Shown here one piece after another: positions 32,288-43,341 of a stretch of DNA of 64,000 bases. The notes under the pieces were generated by a model. It searched no databases. It had not been told where the DNA came from and saw only the letters and a program-made list of their open reading frames with translations. Every line of letters begins with the position of its first letter. The first letter of the stretch is position 1. The DNA lies in assembly GCA_017893485.1 (NCBI GenBank), contig CM030364.1, positions 207,873,384 through 207,937,383 of the forward strand. The letters are read 5' to 3'. The position numbers and the translations under genes are program-made. The DNA comes from Hemerocallis citrina. Lineage: Eukaryota > Streptophyta > Magnoliopsida > Asparagales > Asphodelaceae.

Positions 32288-33874
32288 TGTAACATCCTGA
32301 ATTTTTAATTATAATTAAATAAGAGTTTGTTAATTTTTTACATGTTTTGCACGTATAAATTCATGTGCATTTTCCCTAAAAAAATATTTATTTTCATACC
32401 ATGAACAAATATTTTAATTCTTCTCTTTTTATTTTTTTTAAAAAAGCTTATTTAAATTCTAGGCCTAATTGTTTATTCTTAGCCCACACTAATTAATTAA
32501 TTATTTTAATTAGAAGCCCATGGGTTCTAAAGCCCACTAATTTGATCCCACTAGTAACTAGGGGTGTGTTGTGTGACACATGCATTGCACTAGTACATGT
32601 CTTGTGCTATGCATGGGGTAGGCCGGAAATGGAACAAGAGAGTGTGAGTTGGTGTAGTGGAGAGGTGGTTTTGAGTCATGGGTAGTTGCTTTAACTCCCT
32701 AGTTCATCCTAGCCCCTAATCCACAACCATCTAGTTCATCTTGATCCTTCATTTCACTTTAAAAAATGTATAAATACCCCCTCCATCTCTTCATGCAGCA
32801 CACTTGAAAATTTTGATAAAAAGGAAGAAAGAAACAAACAAAAGTGAGAAAATGATTAAGAGTTTGTAAGCAAAAGATTGAGTTGTGTTTTAGTGTGTGT
32901 GTCCCTTTCAATGGAGGCTGGCCATTCACCATAGGAGCAAGAAGTGCATCGGGTTCCATCAAGTACTAGGAGGAGAAGGCAACTTGTGGCACAATCTAGG
33001 AGCAGAAGGATCGTTCGTTGTTCAAGAAGATTTCTAAGAGTTCTTTTCATTTGTGTTTCTTCAAATAGGTGGGTGATTTCTCAAGCTTCTAGTTAGATAT
33101 CATGCTAGGAATTGACATTGTGATCATGTTAAAAATGAATAGAAAATATTGTCATGCTTTTGTTTAAGGAGATTAAGAGGAAAAGATCACCAATGTGATT
33201 TACATGAAAAAGTAGTAGAATAAATAGAAAGTATATGTGAATATGTGTATGATGACTTGGTAGTTTATTTGCATGCTAAAATTGGTGAATTATGACTTTT
33301 GTGAAACTTTGTCTATGCATGAAATGAAAGATACAATATGTGAAAATTGTGATTATGGATAGATTATGGAATTTAAATTAATTGGCATGAAATGTTAAAT
33401 AGATGAAATTGTGATAAAAGTATGTTTATGTGCCTTATACAAGTAGTGTTGTGATGACTTGATTTATTTTAGCCCTATTTGTCTCTTAAAATATGTAGTT
33501 GACAAATAGGACTAAATTAATGAATTAAATCTTTAGTAAGGAATGAAAGAAAGAAAATTTGTATTTGAATTCAATGAGAATAAGGGAAATTGTGATAAAA
33601 AAAGATTCTTATAAAAATAAATGTTTTTATGTCGAAATGAGTTTATTTTGATCTATGTATTAAACTAAGTAAGGGAGAAAAAGTTTTTATGTTAAAAAAA
33701 ATGAGTTCCATGAAAATTATGAAAATGCAAGCAACTGTTTTCCTTAGAAATTATACTCAGGAAAATCTACTTTTTATAAGAACCATTCGAATAAGGGAAA
33801 ATCAAGTTTTATAAAATAATCTACAAACAGTGCAGTCACAAACAAAAGTGTTTTAACCAAACTTCTTTACGAGT

Positions 33875-34140
33875 GAGTCACTTAGACCTATTAGTCATCA
33901 GGTGCATTTTAAGAGTTACTGTAGCGAGCAGAGTCAGTGGTTTTAGGTTTGAGTCTCGGCAGACACTGTTTTTTCCAAAATCCGATTTTTATTCAAGCCC
34001 GAGCACTGAAATTTAAGTGTAATTTGAGTCAAACTTTATACAGCAAGTCATTGTGGACTTTTTGGTCTTCGGTGGCGCCTTAAGAGCGTTACTGTAGCTC
34101 GGGCGGGCCTGTTGTGCTCGGTTCGAATCCTGGCATCGGC
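33875..34140 (+). repeat. Two tRNA-like modules in A4
   Basis: Module 1 (33875-33965) has TTAGACCTATTAGTC and TTAGGTTTGAGTCTC at A- and B-box positions, decayed. Module 2 (34050-34140) has a good B box CGGTTCGAATCC (34119-34130) followed by TGGCATCGGCC and a T run, which would act as a Pol III terminator. Both contain TTACTGTAGC in the middle, as do the modules in A3 and A5. Confidence 0.55.
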
Positions 34141-34826
34141 CAAACTTTTTATTTTTTTGAATTTTTGGATAAAATATTATATTTTTGAGATTTTAAGTGT
34201 TTTAAAAATAGAGAAAAAATATTAGAAATATCAGAAAAATATCTAGACTTTATGGAAAATTTTATATAACATTTTGACTTATTATAATGAGGTGTAGAAG
34301 AAATTTTGGGAAAAGTGATTAATAAAATTCCTTTAAAATATAATTCTTTTGTAATTAAAGATGAGAATATTTTTGTTGAACATAGAAAATTGTGAAGAAC
34401 TCAAAATGAAATTTTGACTTATAAATTAATGAGTAGAATTTAATGTGAGAATGTTTAAGAATATGCAAGTTGTGCATGGAAAATTGATTGAAAAGAAACA
34501 TGATGAATTGTGAAATTTGTGAACAAGTATAATGAACATGAAAAGAGAATTTAGACTAGAATTTTAGCTAAGTCCTCACATTGGCAGGAATGAAAGTTTG
34601 GAAAAGAGAAATGTGATAAATTGTGACCAAGTTTGGATCATGGATAATGATTGATATTTTTAAGACCGATGTGGAGGTAACGCTGAATTCTAGAGTGTTG
34701 ATTTTTATTCATGATTCAATTACTTAAGGATTTAGATACATAGTGAAGATGTGATGAAAGTAAGAGAAAAACACAAGTATGAGGGCCATAGGATTGGCGG
34801 TGTGAGAGTGTTTCACAGGCTGTCTA

Positions 34827-34983
34827 CAAGATGCGTCATGTCATGACGTGAACACGTCTCCGGAATTATTGTCCCGGTGGCGACGCTTGTGGGATGTTTG
34901 GTGACTACGGGTGGTGCCATTGTCCCATGACGGAGGCTGAATTGTCCATATGTTGTCTACATGATGCGTCATGTCATGACGTG
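34827..34983 (+). other. Paired hairpins of family A, copy A4
   Basis: CAAGA-TGCG-TCATG at 34827-34840 (one mismatch) and CATGA-TGCG-TCATG at 34970-34983 (perfect). The same flanking GTCATGACGTG follows both. Confidence 0.55.
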
Positions 34984-35567
34984 GGATTTCCCTCCAGGTT
35001 GTTCGGACATGGGCTCGTAATTCATAGAACATCTAGGATACTTATCGTAGTTACTGTAGTAGTTTCAGTCATAGTGAGGGATTGAACCCTACAAGATGAA
35101 GAACGATTAAGGGCTTGCCCTTGGACCTATGTAGTATGGGATGCATAGAATCTGAACAAGTGCCCATTAGTGTCATGTAAGTATTAATAACTGCATTAAG
35201 GACTAAGTGCACATTCATACACGACATCAATAGGGTAGTCCCCCTTAGTTTGTTTTGTGACAAGTATGTATTTTCCAAGTAAGAGAAATTGATGTATTAT
35301 ATCCTAGCGTCAATTGTATACAACTGACGTACCCACAGTTTCTATGCAGGATAAAGTGAATGACAAGATTAAAGATTGGTTGTTGCTTAAAGAAATGTTC
35401 AAGTTATTATTCAATTCATGTATAATGTTGTAATTTATATTTCCGCTGCATTGATGTAAACTCTTTTGTAATAAAAGTTTTTAATTCCTTGTAAAATTGT
35501 ACGAAGAGAAGTGTAAAGATCCTGTGGAACTTCGAATTCGGTTTTGTTTGGAATTCGGGGTGTTACA

Positions 35568-36203
35568 AACACCATGCAATCTCACAATCTCCTGTATATA
35601 CCTTTCTGCCAGGCTCTCTATCGACTGACCAACTCTGAAAGAAATTAAATGAGCACTCTTTGTTAAGCGATCCACAATCACTCAGATGGCATTGTGACCA
35701 TTGGGACTTCTAGGAAAAGCAGTCATGAAATCCATAGTGATATTCTCCCACTTCCACTATGGAATAGGATGCGGTTGAAGAAGTCTAGCAGTCCTCTGAT
35801 GTTCTGCTTTAACTTGCTGACAGATCAGATACTGCGAAACAAATCTTGCAACATCCCTCTTCATGCCTTGCCACCAGAAATACAACTTCAAATCCCGATA
35901 CATCTTTGTACCACCGGGATGAATAGAATACTGTGAATGGTAGGCTTCTCCAAGTAACTTCTGCCTGACCTCTCCCTCTGGAACACAAAGACAAGTCCCA
36001 AAGCGGAAAGATCCATCCTCATGAATTACCAAATCAGTTCTCGAACCAGCCTCAACTTCAGCTCGAAACTTCTGCAATTGCACATCACCAGATTGTGCCT
36101 CCTTAATCTGATCCACCAAAGACGGCTGCAACTGAAGCACTATACAACTCTTCTCAGAACCAGGAAATACCACATCCAATTCCAACCTCCTCATAGCTTC
36201 CAC
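35568..36203 (-). pseudogene. Tekay-C integrase, N-terminal half
   Basis: The frame 36203-35757 covers the RNase H/integrase linker (RRLELDVVFPGSEKS), FRAEVEAGSRTDLVIHEDGS, then the zinc-binding segment SQYSIHPGGTKMYRDLKLYF and FVSQYLICQQVK. The first Cys of the CxxC pair is Tyr here (element B has SQCLICQQ), so the zinc site is lost. The catalytic core follows in 35756-35640 with a degenerate frame, and DRLTKSAHLISFRVGQSIES then LAERYIQEIVRLHGV runs into A4. Together with 31414-32287 it makes up one integrase gene. Confidence 0.9.
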
Positions 36204-38017
36204 AAGCTCTTTCTACTCGGTAAGAACCATAGCAATAGGTCTCTGCTCAAAGCATCAGGTATTGAATTAATCTTGCTAGGGTGATACTGCAAACTGATAT
36301 CATAATCTACCATCAGTTCCAACCATCGCCTTTGCCTCCTATTCAGCTCCTTCTGGGTGAACACATACTTGAGACTTTTGTGGTCAGTAAAAATCTCCAC
36401 TCGGTCTCCATGTAAATAATGCCTCCAAAGCTTCAAGGCAAAGATCACAGCAGCAAGCTCCAAATCATGTGTAGGAAAATTTTTCTCATGAGGCCTCAAT
36501 TGTTTAGATGCATATGCAACAACCTTGCCTCGTTGCATCAAAATAGCACCCAAACCTCTACCTGAAGCATCACAGTGAATTACAAAACCTTCTGATCCAT
36601 CTGGTATAGTTAACACAAGTACTGATGTCAACCGATTCTTCAATTCAACGAAGGCTTCTTCACAGAACTCATCCTACACAAACTTCTGATCCTCCCCAGT
36701 CAACTTGGTCAACGGCCTTGCAATCTTTGAGAAATCCCGAACAAACTTCCTGTAGTAACTAGATAGACCAAGAAAACTCCGAACTTCTGAGACAGACTTC
36801 GGCGTCAGCCAATCCTTAACTGCAGAAACCTTGGACGGATCGACAAAAACTCCATCACCAGAAATAATATGACCCAAGAAAGCCACAAGATCCAACCAAA
36901 ACTCACACTTGCTAAGCTTCCCATACAACTGATGATCCCTCAAGGTTTGCAAAACAACCTTCAAGTGCTCAGCATGCTCATCCCGATTCCAAGATTAGAC
37001 AAGAATTTCATCAATGAACACCACAATAAACTTTTCCAAGAAGGAAGAGAAAACCCGATTATCAAGCTCATAAATACAACTGGAGCATTAGTAACTCCAA
37101 AAGGCATTACCAAGAATTCATAGTGCCTATATCTTGTTCGAAAAATAGTCTTCTGCACATCCTCGGCTTTCACCTTGACCTGAAGATAACCAGAACAAAG
37201 ATCCAGCTTCAAAAATATAGAAGCACCTCCCAATTGATCAAATAGGTCATTAATCCTTGGCAACGGATACCTTTTCTTCACTCTGACATTATTGAGCTCA
37301 CGGTAGTCGATACACAACCTGCGACTATCATCATTCTTATTGACGAAAAGAACTGGAGCTCTCCAAAGAGAAACACTTGGCCTAATAAAACCTCTATCCA
37401 ACAACTCCTGAATCTGCTCCTTCAACTTAGCTAGTTCAACATGAGCCATTCTGTATGGACTCTTAGAGGTTGGAGTTGTACCCGGCTGAACCTCAATACT
37501 GAACACCACTTCACGATTTGGTGGTAATCCCGGCAATTCCTCAGGAAAAACATCCAGAAAATTCCGTACAAGAAACGGTGTGACAACATCATCCGCACAC
37601 ACTTCCTCCATAACTCCAACATCCTGACTAGCCAACTTCTCTACACAAGCAAGCGGCGTTTCACCGGTACAGAATTCAAATTCCTGACGTTCTATCATTT
37701 GGAACACCACCTTCTTCTTACGGTAGTCAATCACAGCATGAGTGGCACCAAGTCAATCCATCTCCAGAATAACATCAAATCCAGAATTGTTGATGACAAC
37801 CAGATCGGCAACAAAATCAACACTGCCAATAACCAAGGGACTCTGCTCACAAATCTAAGAACACACGACAACACCTCCACCTGTGGAAATGTTCCAAGCT
37901 CCTGGCATAGCACTGCTAGCCAAGAGATGCATATCGACAAAGTGGAAGGAAACAAATGAATGAGTAGCACCAGAGTCAAAAAGAGCATGAGCAAGGAAGG
38001 AATGGACAAGGATAATG
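36204..38017 (-). pseudogene. Tekay-C protease, reverse transcriptase and RNase H
   Basis: Protease: GIILVHSFLAHALFDSGATH then SFVSFHFVDMHLL at about 38017-37940, followed by a stop near 37857, then SGFDVILEMD, a TGA in place of Trp, [88 protein letters not shown]. The catalytic motif is FIDEILV instead of FIDDILV near 37010, so one metal-binding Asp is lost, and a stop follows. RNase H keeps all its acidic residues ([39 protein letters not shown]). Gag is absent upstream. Confidence 0.9.
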
Positions 38018-38174
38018 CCTAGCAAGAACTCAAAGTGAGAACACAAAAGGTAGAAACAAGATGCAGGAAACAGACATGAATGGGAGGCTAACATGAATAA
38101 ACAACGAGATAGGAGAAATAAATAGCAAGGAAAAAAGGAAGCAAACAATGCTAGGAAGGAGAAGCAACATGAGA

Positions 38175-38228
38175 ATCCTGGGACCTGTGGGTTATGGGCC
38201 CACTACGCTTCCGCCGCGCTACTCTGAT
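38175..38228 (-). pseudogene. Initiator tRNA-Met 5' fragment (nt 1-54) in Tekay-C leader
   Basis: On the minus strand, in the same sense as the element, this reads ATCAGAGTAGCGCGGCGG then through the anticodon loop GGGCCCATAACCC and CACAGGTCCCAGGAT. It corresponds to nucleotides 1-54 of plant initiator tRNA-Met with about three differences by my recollection of that tRNA. The A box is present, but the B box (TTCGAAACC) and the 3' acceptor strand are missing, so it is not a working tRNA gene. It lies about 340 nt after the primer site, where gag should be. Element D has the same fragment at 61380. Confidence 0.85.
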
Positions 38229-38566
38229 GGTGAAGCTCCAAGCTATAGACATGACGTTGTAGATCAAGCAATGCCGATCGGCGGACCAAGCTAGAAGAAG
38301 AAGGATGGATGATACCGGAATCAAAATAATATGGGTATGAAAAGAATGAAATCATACCCAACAAAGAATCAATGAATGGAAGAGATCAAGAGGAATCAAA
38401 TATGACTAATTTCCCGATCATAAGTTGGATATTAATTGTTCATGTGATTTTTGTATTGTACATACCGTTGAGTCAAACCGATAAAATCCAAATCTGATTA
38501 ATATATCAATCAAAGCCAAACTTCCTTTCGTTAGTCACGTTTGACTGATATATTATCCAAACCCGG

Positions 38567-38578
38567 GGTTTGATATCA
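38567..38578 (-). other. Decayed primer binding site of Tekay-C
   Basis: The minus strand reads TGATATCAAACC at the position where B and D have TGGTATCAGAGC, preceded by the same AGGTTTTTAG spacer. At least three changes would weaken tRNA-Met annealing. Confidence 0.75.
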
Positions 38579-38588
38579 CTAAAAACCT

Positions 38589-41117
38589 TGTGACGCCCCG
38601 CTTCCCAAAAGTACGGAATACGAGTACATGACATTGGTCCAGCAAATGACTAACGTCACCCATAAGCTGTTTATCAGATCAACTCAACATTATAATCAAT
38701 ACAGATGAATTACGCAGACAATAATAATAATCTCATGAACAATAATTCTTGGAATGAAATAACATAAAATATCCAAATACAATAATAATCCAACATTGGA
38801 AACAATAACAAAATCCGGGACATAAGCCCAATACAATAATAAATCCCAATACAATAGTAACAAGTCTCGATACAATAAGTTCATTAAAGCAATAAGCAAT
38901 TAAAAAGCATTAAGTTATTAGAATGTCTTTTCTCCAATCCCAACAGGCAATTCTCTTTCATTACCTGTGTACACTTCATCTAAAAAGAGAAGAAAAATTG
39001 TTCTTAAAGCAAGTCATGGACAGTAAGTAGAGAAAACATGAATAATGGAATAACGGTATAACAATGAATCAATGGATCAATAGGAATACATAACACTGGA
39101 CAATAATGATAATCGATATCATGATAATCGGTACGGTGGCTATAAAACAATGATGTAATATTTGGTAATGGTAACACTTAGCCAATATTCGATATCAATA
39201 GAAATAATGAGGAACAATATGCAATGTCAGTGATGTGTCAATTCTTAAGTCTATTAGTTATTTTAATCCAAACTAATGCATGTACTACTGCATCCCATTC
39301 TACAGGTTCGATGCATACAATCAAATTCTTTTAGACATAAGTGGTAGATTCTATAGTTCATGTATTGGGTATGATGACGATAAGGTAATAACACATGCCA
39401 TGTGTAATTTCTTACACGATGACGATAACGGTAATAACACAGGCCATGTATAATTTCTTACACGATGACGATAACAGTAATAACACAGGCCATCATCCGA
39501 GTACAGTCTCTATATCATCAACTACTCTAGTCAATCCCTTAAACTCCGACTTATTAATTATTTATCAATGCAACAATACAATATGCAATCAATGAACATT
39601 TCGGTGAACAATAGTATCAATAGAGGAACAATAGATTGGTAACATAAAATAAGACAATTAGAATAATGAAAATAACTCATTAGGATCCATGCAGTACAAC
39701 ATACATACATTAATTCATGCAATTGAATGATATAGGAATAATTAATCTATTAAAATCTTAACTATGAAATTCTGGACAGCAAGAGTAGTCTGTAGAAAAA
39801 TACAGTTTCCCGCTGTTTCAGAAAACAAAAAGTGAATCCGTCAGAAATTATAGAAACTAGACTTCCATACGGTTACAATGCATACTTAAAGTTCAAAATC
39901 CAACAACAGTAGCAAGGTCAATCGCATTGTTCTTTTCAGATTTCATGTTCATGCAGAATTTCGACATCATGTTATTATAATTTTAGAACCAGCAAAAACT
40001 TAATAATAAATTCATTAAAAATATTTTCTAAACTCCTAAACATGTTAAGAAACAATCTAGAAATGTATAGAGCAAAATTTTATCATTTGATCAGCTTTTT
40101 TACTGTTTAAACATGCAAGATACAAGAATCTGAAAATCTAAAGTAAAAACACAGCTGTAGTTAAACGGATATAACTTTTGCTACACATATCAGAATTCAA
40201 AAATTCAAGATATTCTACAAACTAGAAAGATAAGGCTACAATTCGTATTCAGAAAGTAATTCGTTTTAAGGTCATTTACTAGTTCAAAAATAGCAGTCAA
40301 CATACAGGTCAGCAAGCAATATATAGGATTTTGGGTAGTTTTCTTGAAATAAATTAATTTAAACATGATGGGTATCGATTCTTTAGTCAATAAATTGTGT
40401 AATCAACATGATAGGTGTCAAAACATGACTAATAAAACTAGAACACGCTCATACATCAATTTATCATCAATCAATTATCAATCGATCAAACAACATACAA
40501 CCTATCAATTGTCTCTACAATAATTTATTTGTGTGACGATTATATGAACAACCCTATTATCAATTTTATATGCCCTCATGAAAGATCCAAACTTTACAGT
40601 CAAAAGTGGAGCGATGTCAAGAATATTGGGGTTAGCTCGTGTAAACCCTCAATAAACCCAACGAAAAGATGAACAATGGATAATACGATAACAAAGAGAT
40701 CTACTTGTAAGAGTTTCAACAAATTCAACAAAACTTGAATTTGATACAATTAACAATTCAAGAGGACGGTGACTTGCCTGTAAGACGGTTAATTTGAATT
40801 CCAAGAATAACGGGATAAGGATCCCAAAGCAACAAACCCACGAACTAGCAATTCACCAATAGCACGTGCAATATACGTGCAATAGAATCCCCAAATCAAC
40901 AGCAAAAATAGCAAGAGAGACAGTAGCCAATAGCGACAGCGGCAAAAGTGGCCAGGGGCAGTGGCACTGGCACCGATGGCAAGGGGCGAGGGCGAAGCGT
41001 CGGGGTCGACGTCGATGAAGTGGGTGGTGGGCGAACGGCGTGACGGCACTGGCGATTGAAACAGGGAAGGCAGCGTGAGGGTTCTGGGTGCTAATGTTAA
41101 GGACGGGGAAAAGGGAG
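38589..41117 (-). repeat. Tekay-C 5' LTR, truncated (2,529 bp)
   Basis: Starts TGTGACGCCCCGCTTCCC next to the primer site and aligns with the 3' LTR until GGGGAAAAGGGAG (41105-41117), then switches without any LTR terminus to Tat-2 gag. About 0.58 kb of LTR, including its U3/TATA end, is gone. The uninterrupted AACAGTAGCAAGGTC site at about 39906 is the empty version of the solo-LTR target in the 3' LTR. The AGGCAAGT site is at 40779-40772. Confidence 0.88.
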
Positions 41118-41370
41118 CTTCTGGCAGTTCCAACCAACCGTCCCGACTCCCCTTTTCCGTCCGAATCCTCATAGCCCCCATCCCGAGAAACTTTAAACCT
41201 CCACAGTTCGAGACATACAACAGAGAGACAGATCCAGATGATCACATAGAGGGGTTCAAGACCCTCATGATGATTCACAGCTCCTCAGATCCTCTCCTAT
41301 GTCACGCCTTTCCTACCACCCTACGTGGCTCGGCTCGGGAATGGTATTCAAAGCTCGCCCCTCGTTCAAT
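41118..41370 (+). pseudogene. gag: Tat-2 gag, continuation (capsid-region fragment)
   Basis: The plus-strand frame reads ASGSSNQPSRLPFSVRILIA, PIPRNFKPPQFETYNRETDP, DDHIEGFKTLMMIHSSSDPL and LCHAFPTTLRGSAREWYSKL, then APRS. This is the conserved Tat-lineage Gag core (PRNFKPPQFE, DPDDHIEGFKT, FPTTLRGSAR.WY). It continues the Gag begun at 8973-9178; the material between is nested insertions plus a deletion. The frame is open to where LTR G begins at 41371. The first residues belong to the Gag coiled/linker region; the rest of the element lies outside the window. Confidence 0.85.
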
Positions 41371-43341
41371 TGTAACGCCCCAAATTTTCAAAAAATAAAA
41401 TTAGAAATACGTGGCACAAATTCCAGAATCAACTTCAATTGTAATCATAAACATAGCAACCAAATACAAGAAAAATTAAAACTTATTACATCAACTCTTA
41501 TACAAAGCACAGCGGTATTTAAATACTTTGAATTACAATTTTTTTACAACACAGCGGTATTTAAAAGCACCATAAACACAACTTTCTATTTACAATCAAT
41601 TCTTTTACAAAATATGCATAAACATTTAAATGTTCTACCGCATGCTCCCAATTCCATGTAATGGTACCTACCTGTAAATCATTTCATGTTCCCCTTCCAG
41701 TTTACCTACATGGGGTAGAGATATCTCTAATCCCAAAACTACAGGGGTCAGCCATAATAGTGTGAGTAATATTTAAAAGAGTACGAACTTAAATGAAAAC
41801 ATAAAGAATAAAAATCATAAATCAACAAGTGGAACTAGGCTAAGTGTCGAGTGTATGGAATGAAAACAAAATACAAGCATACATGAAACCAAGTAAAGAA
41901 AACACAAATGCATATGCTGACTTCTAATGCATACTTGTCGGATTCTATGCATCCATTCTACATAGTTCCGGTCCAAGCCCTTAACGTTCTCAACTTTTTA
42001 GGGTTCAATCCCTCGTTATGCAACTAATCCTACTACAGGTGATAGAATCAAGATCTAGAATACTCCGCGAATAGGCCTACGTCCCGGTATCTACCTGCAG
42101 ACTAGCACCCTCAACGCGTAAGCATCATGTAAGCATTGCTCTGACCCCGGAGAATCACCTCCCTACCAAGTACCCCGCGAATAGGTCTGCCGACCCTCGA
42201 CGCACAGATACACTGTACATTCCGCGAATAGGCCTTGCCGACCCTCGACGCGCGAACATACCATATGTTCCGTGAATAGGCCTGCCAACCCTCGACATGC
42301 GAACATACCAAAACCGTCTCACTTCTAGACATTCCGCAAATAGGCCTGCCGACCCTCAACGCGCGAACATACTAGAGAGACACAATAAAAATACAGTCCC
42401 GAAATACATCGTGCGACTGGAAACTGAGCCCATACTTATGTTTTTCAAGATCTATCACATCTCCACTAGTGCTTGTCCTTATGTTTATTATGTTTAATTA
42501 ATTAAATAGAATACAGTATCTCTAGAATTGATGTACCCAACCGAACTTAACACAAGTAAACCAAGAACGAAGACCCCAACTGGTCAACTTCCACAAAAAT
42601 CTCATCTGCCGGTATATAAGGGTCCCACTCAACCTTTAGAGTTGCACAACCCAAAATATCATTAATAGTCTTGCTAGGGTCCACATCATAACCCTAAGTC
42701 TCAAATCAAACCCATCTTGATTTTTATTAAAAGAAAATACTCTTCATTAATCACGTTTCTTTTAAGCAACCAATTTTGCCATGAGAACTCGTTTATATGT
42801 ATGGAAGTACATTTCATCTATGAAAATATATATTTTATTACAAAATCTAAAAATTATACGATTTTGTTACTCAAAACAGTACACTCTAAAATCAATATTA
42901 AACTCTGGAAAAATTTCACTTAAATCCAGCACATAACAAGGAATCCACCATAAAAATCTAGGCTCAAATAAATTAGTTTAAAGGGTTCATATTCAATAAA
43001 TTCTGAAAACTATCTTTCATCAAAAAATCTGAAAGTTAGATGATTTCGTTCCTCAAAACAGTATATTCTATAGTCGATATTAAATTCTGGAAAAATCAAT
43101 TTAAATTCAGCACATAACGAGGAATTCACTATAAAAATCTGGGCTCAAATAAATTAGTTTAAAGGGTTTACATTTAACAAATTCTGAAAATGAACCGTTA
43201 TTTTAAAAATCTGTAACTACGACAATACAGTGGTAGAAATTGCGTATCTTACAATCTATGAGTCAGATTGAGGATCTGTCAGATGTTCTGAAAACTAGAC
43301 ACAATGAGTTACAATTTCTATTTAATAAGTTTTAGGCAATA
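41371..43341 (-). repeat. Truncated long LTR G, distant relative of family A
   Basis: Starts TGTAACGCCCCAAATTTTC directly after Tat-2 gag (left flank TCAAT). Like reverse-oriented family A it has a block with CATTCTACATAGTTCCGG, CAAGCCCTTAACG and AGGGTTCAATCCCTCG (about 41950-42020). It carries a CG-rich repeat cluster. A near-duplicate pair of ~125-bp segments lies around 42840-42990 and 43030-43175 (CTGGAAAAATTTCACTTAAA / CTGGAAAAATCAATTTAAA, ATCTAGGCTCAAATAAATTA). It is cut by Athila-2 at 43342; the other part should lie right of the window. Confidence 0.72.
42064..42376. repeat. CG-rich ~50-60 bp irregular repeats in LTR G
   Basis: The motif CGCGAATAGGCCTGCCGACCC followed by TCGACGCGCGAACATACC recurs at about 42067, 42176, 42222, 42270 and 42332, with C-to-T/G-to-A differences between copies. 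It stands out from the AT-rich surroundings by its density of CpG. Confidence 0.8.

Larger units (their letters stand above)
32288..35567 (+). mobile_element. Family-A solo LTR, copy A4 (3,280 bp)
   Basis: Starts TGTAACATCCTGAATTTTT and ends GGAATTCGGGGTGTTACA; flanks AACAT (32283-32287) and AACAC (35568-35572) form a 5-bp duplication with one change. Element B shows the uninterrupted integrase sequence near 13590, confirming the insertion point. The TATA is at 32769-32776, a donor-like GTGGGTG near 33067, two tRNA-like modules at 33875-34140, paired hairpins at 34827-34983 and AATAAA near 35471. No coding capacity. Confidence 0.93.
24717..41117 (-). mobile_element. Tekay-C: gag-less Ty3/gypsy chromovirus with tRNA-iMet fragment
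   Basis: Minus-strand order is 5' LTR (41117-38589, truncated), decayed initiator-Met primer site (38578-38567), leader with a tRNA-iMet 5' fragment (38228-38175), protease, RT and RNase H (38017-36204), integrase and chromodomain (36203-31414, split by A4), polypurine region (31345-31329) and 3' LTR (31328-24717, containing a solo LTR). No gag sequence lies between the primer site and protease. It inserted into the 5' LTR of Tekay-B. The right end of the 5' LTR and all flanking B sequence are deleted at 41117. Confidence 0.9.

Noticed and set aside
34050..34140. tRNA gene with perfect B box
   Set aside because: No acceptor stem pairing or clear anticodon arm could be drawn, and the same module recurs at the same LTR position in other copies, so it is part of the repeat.
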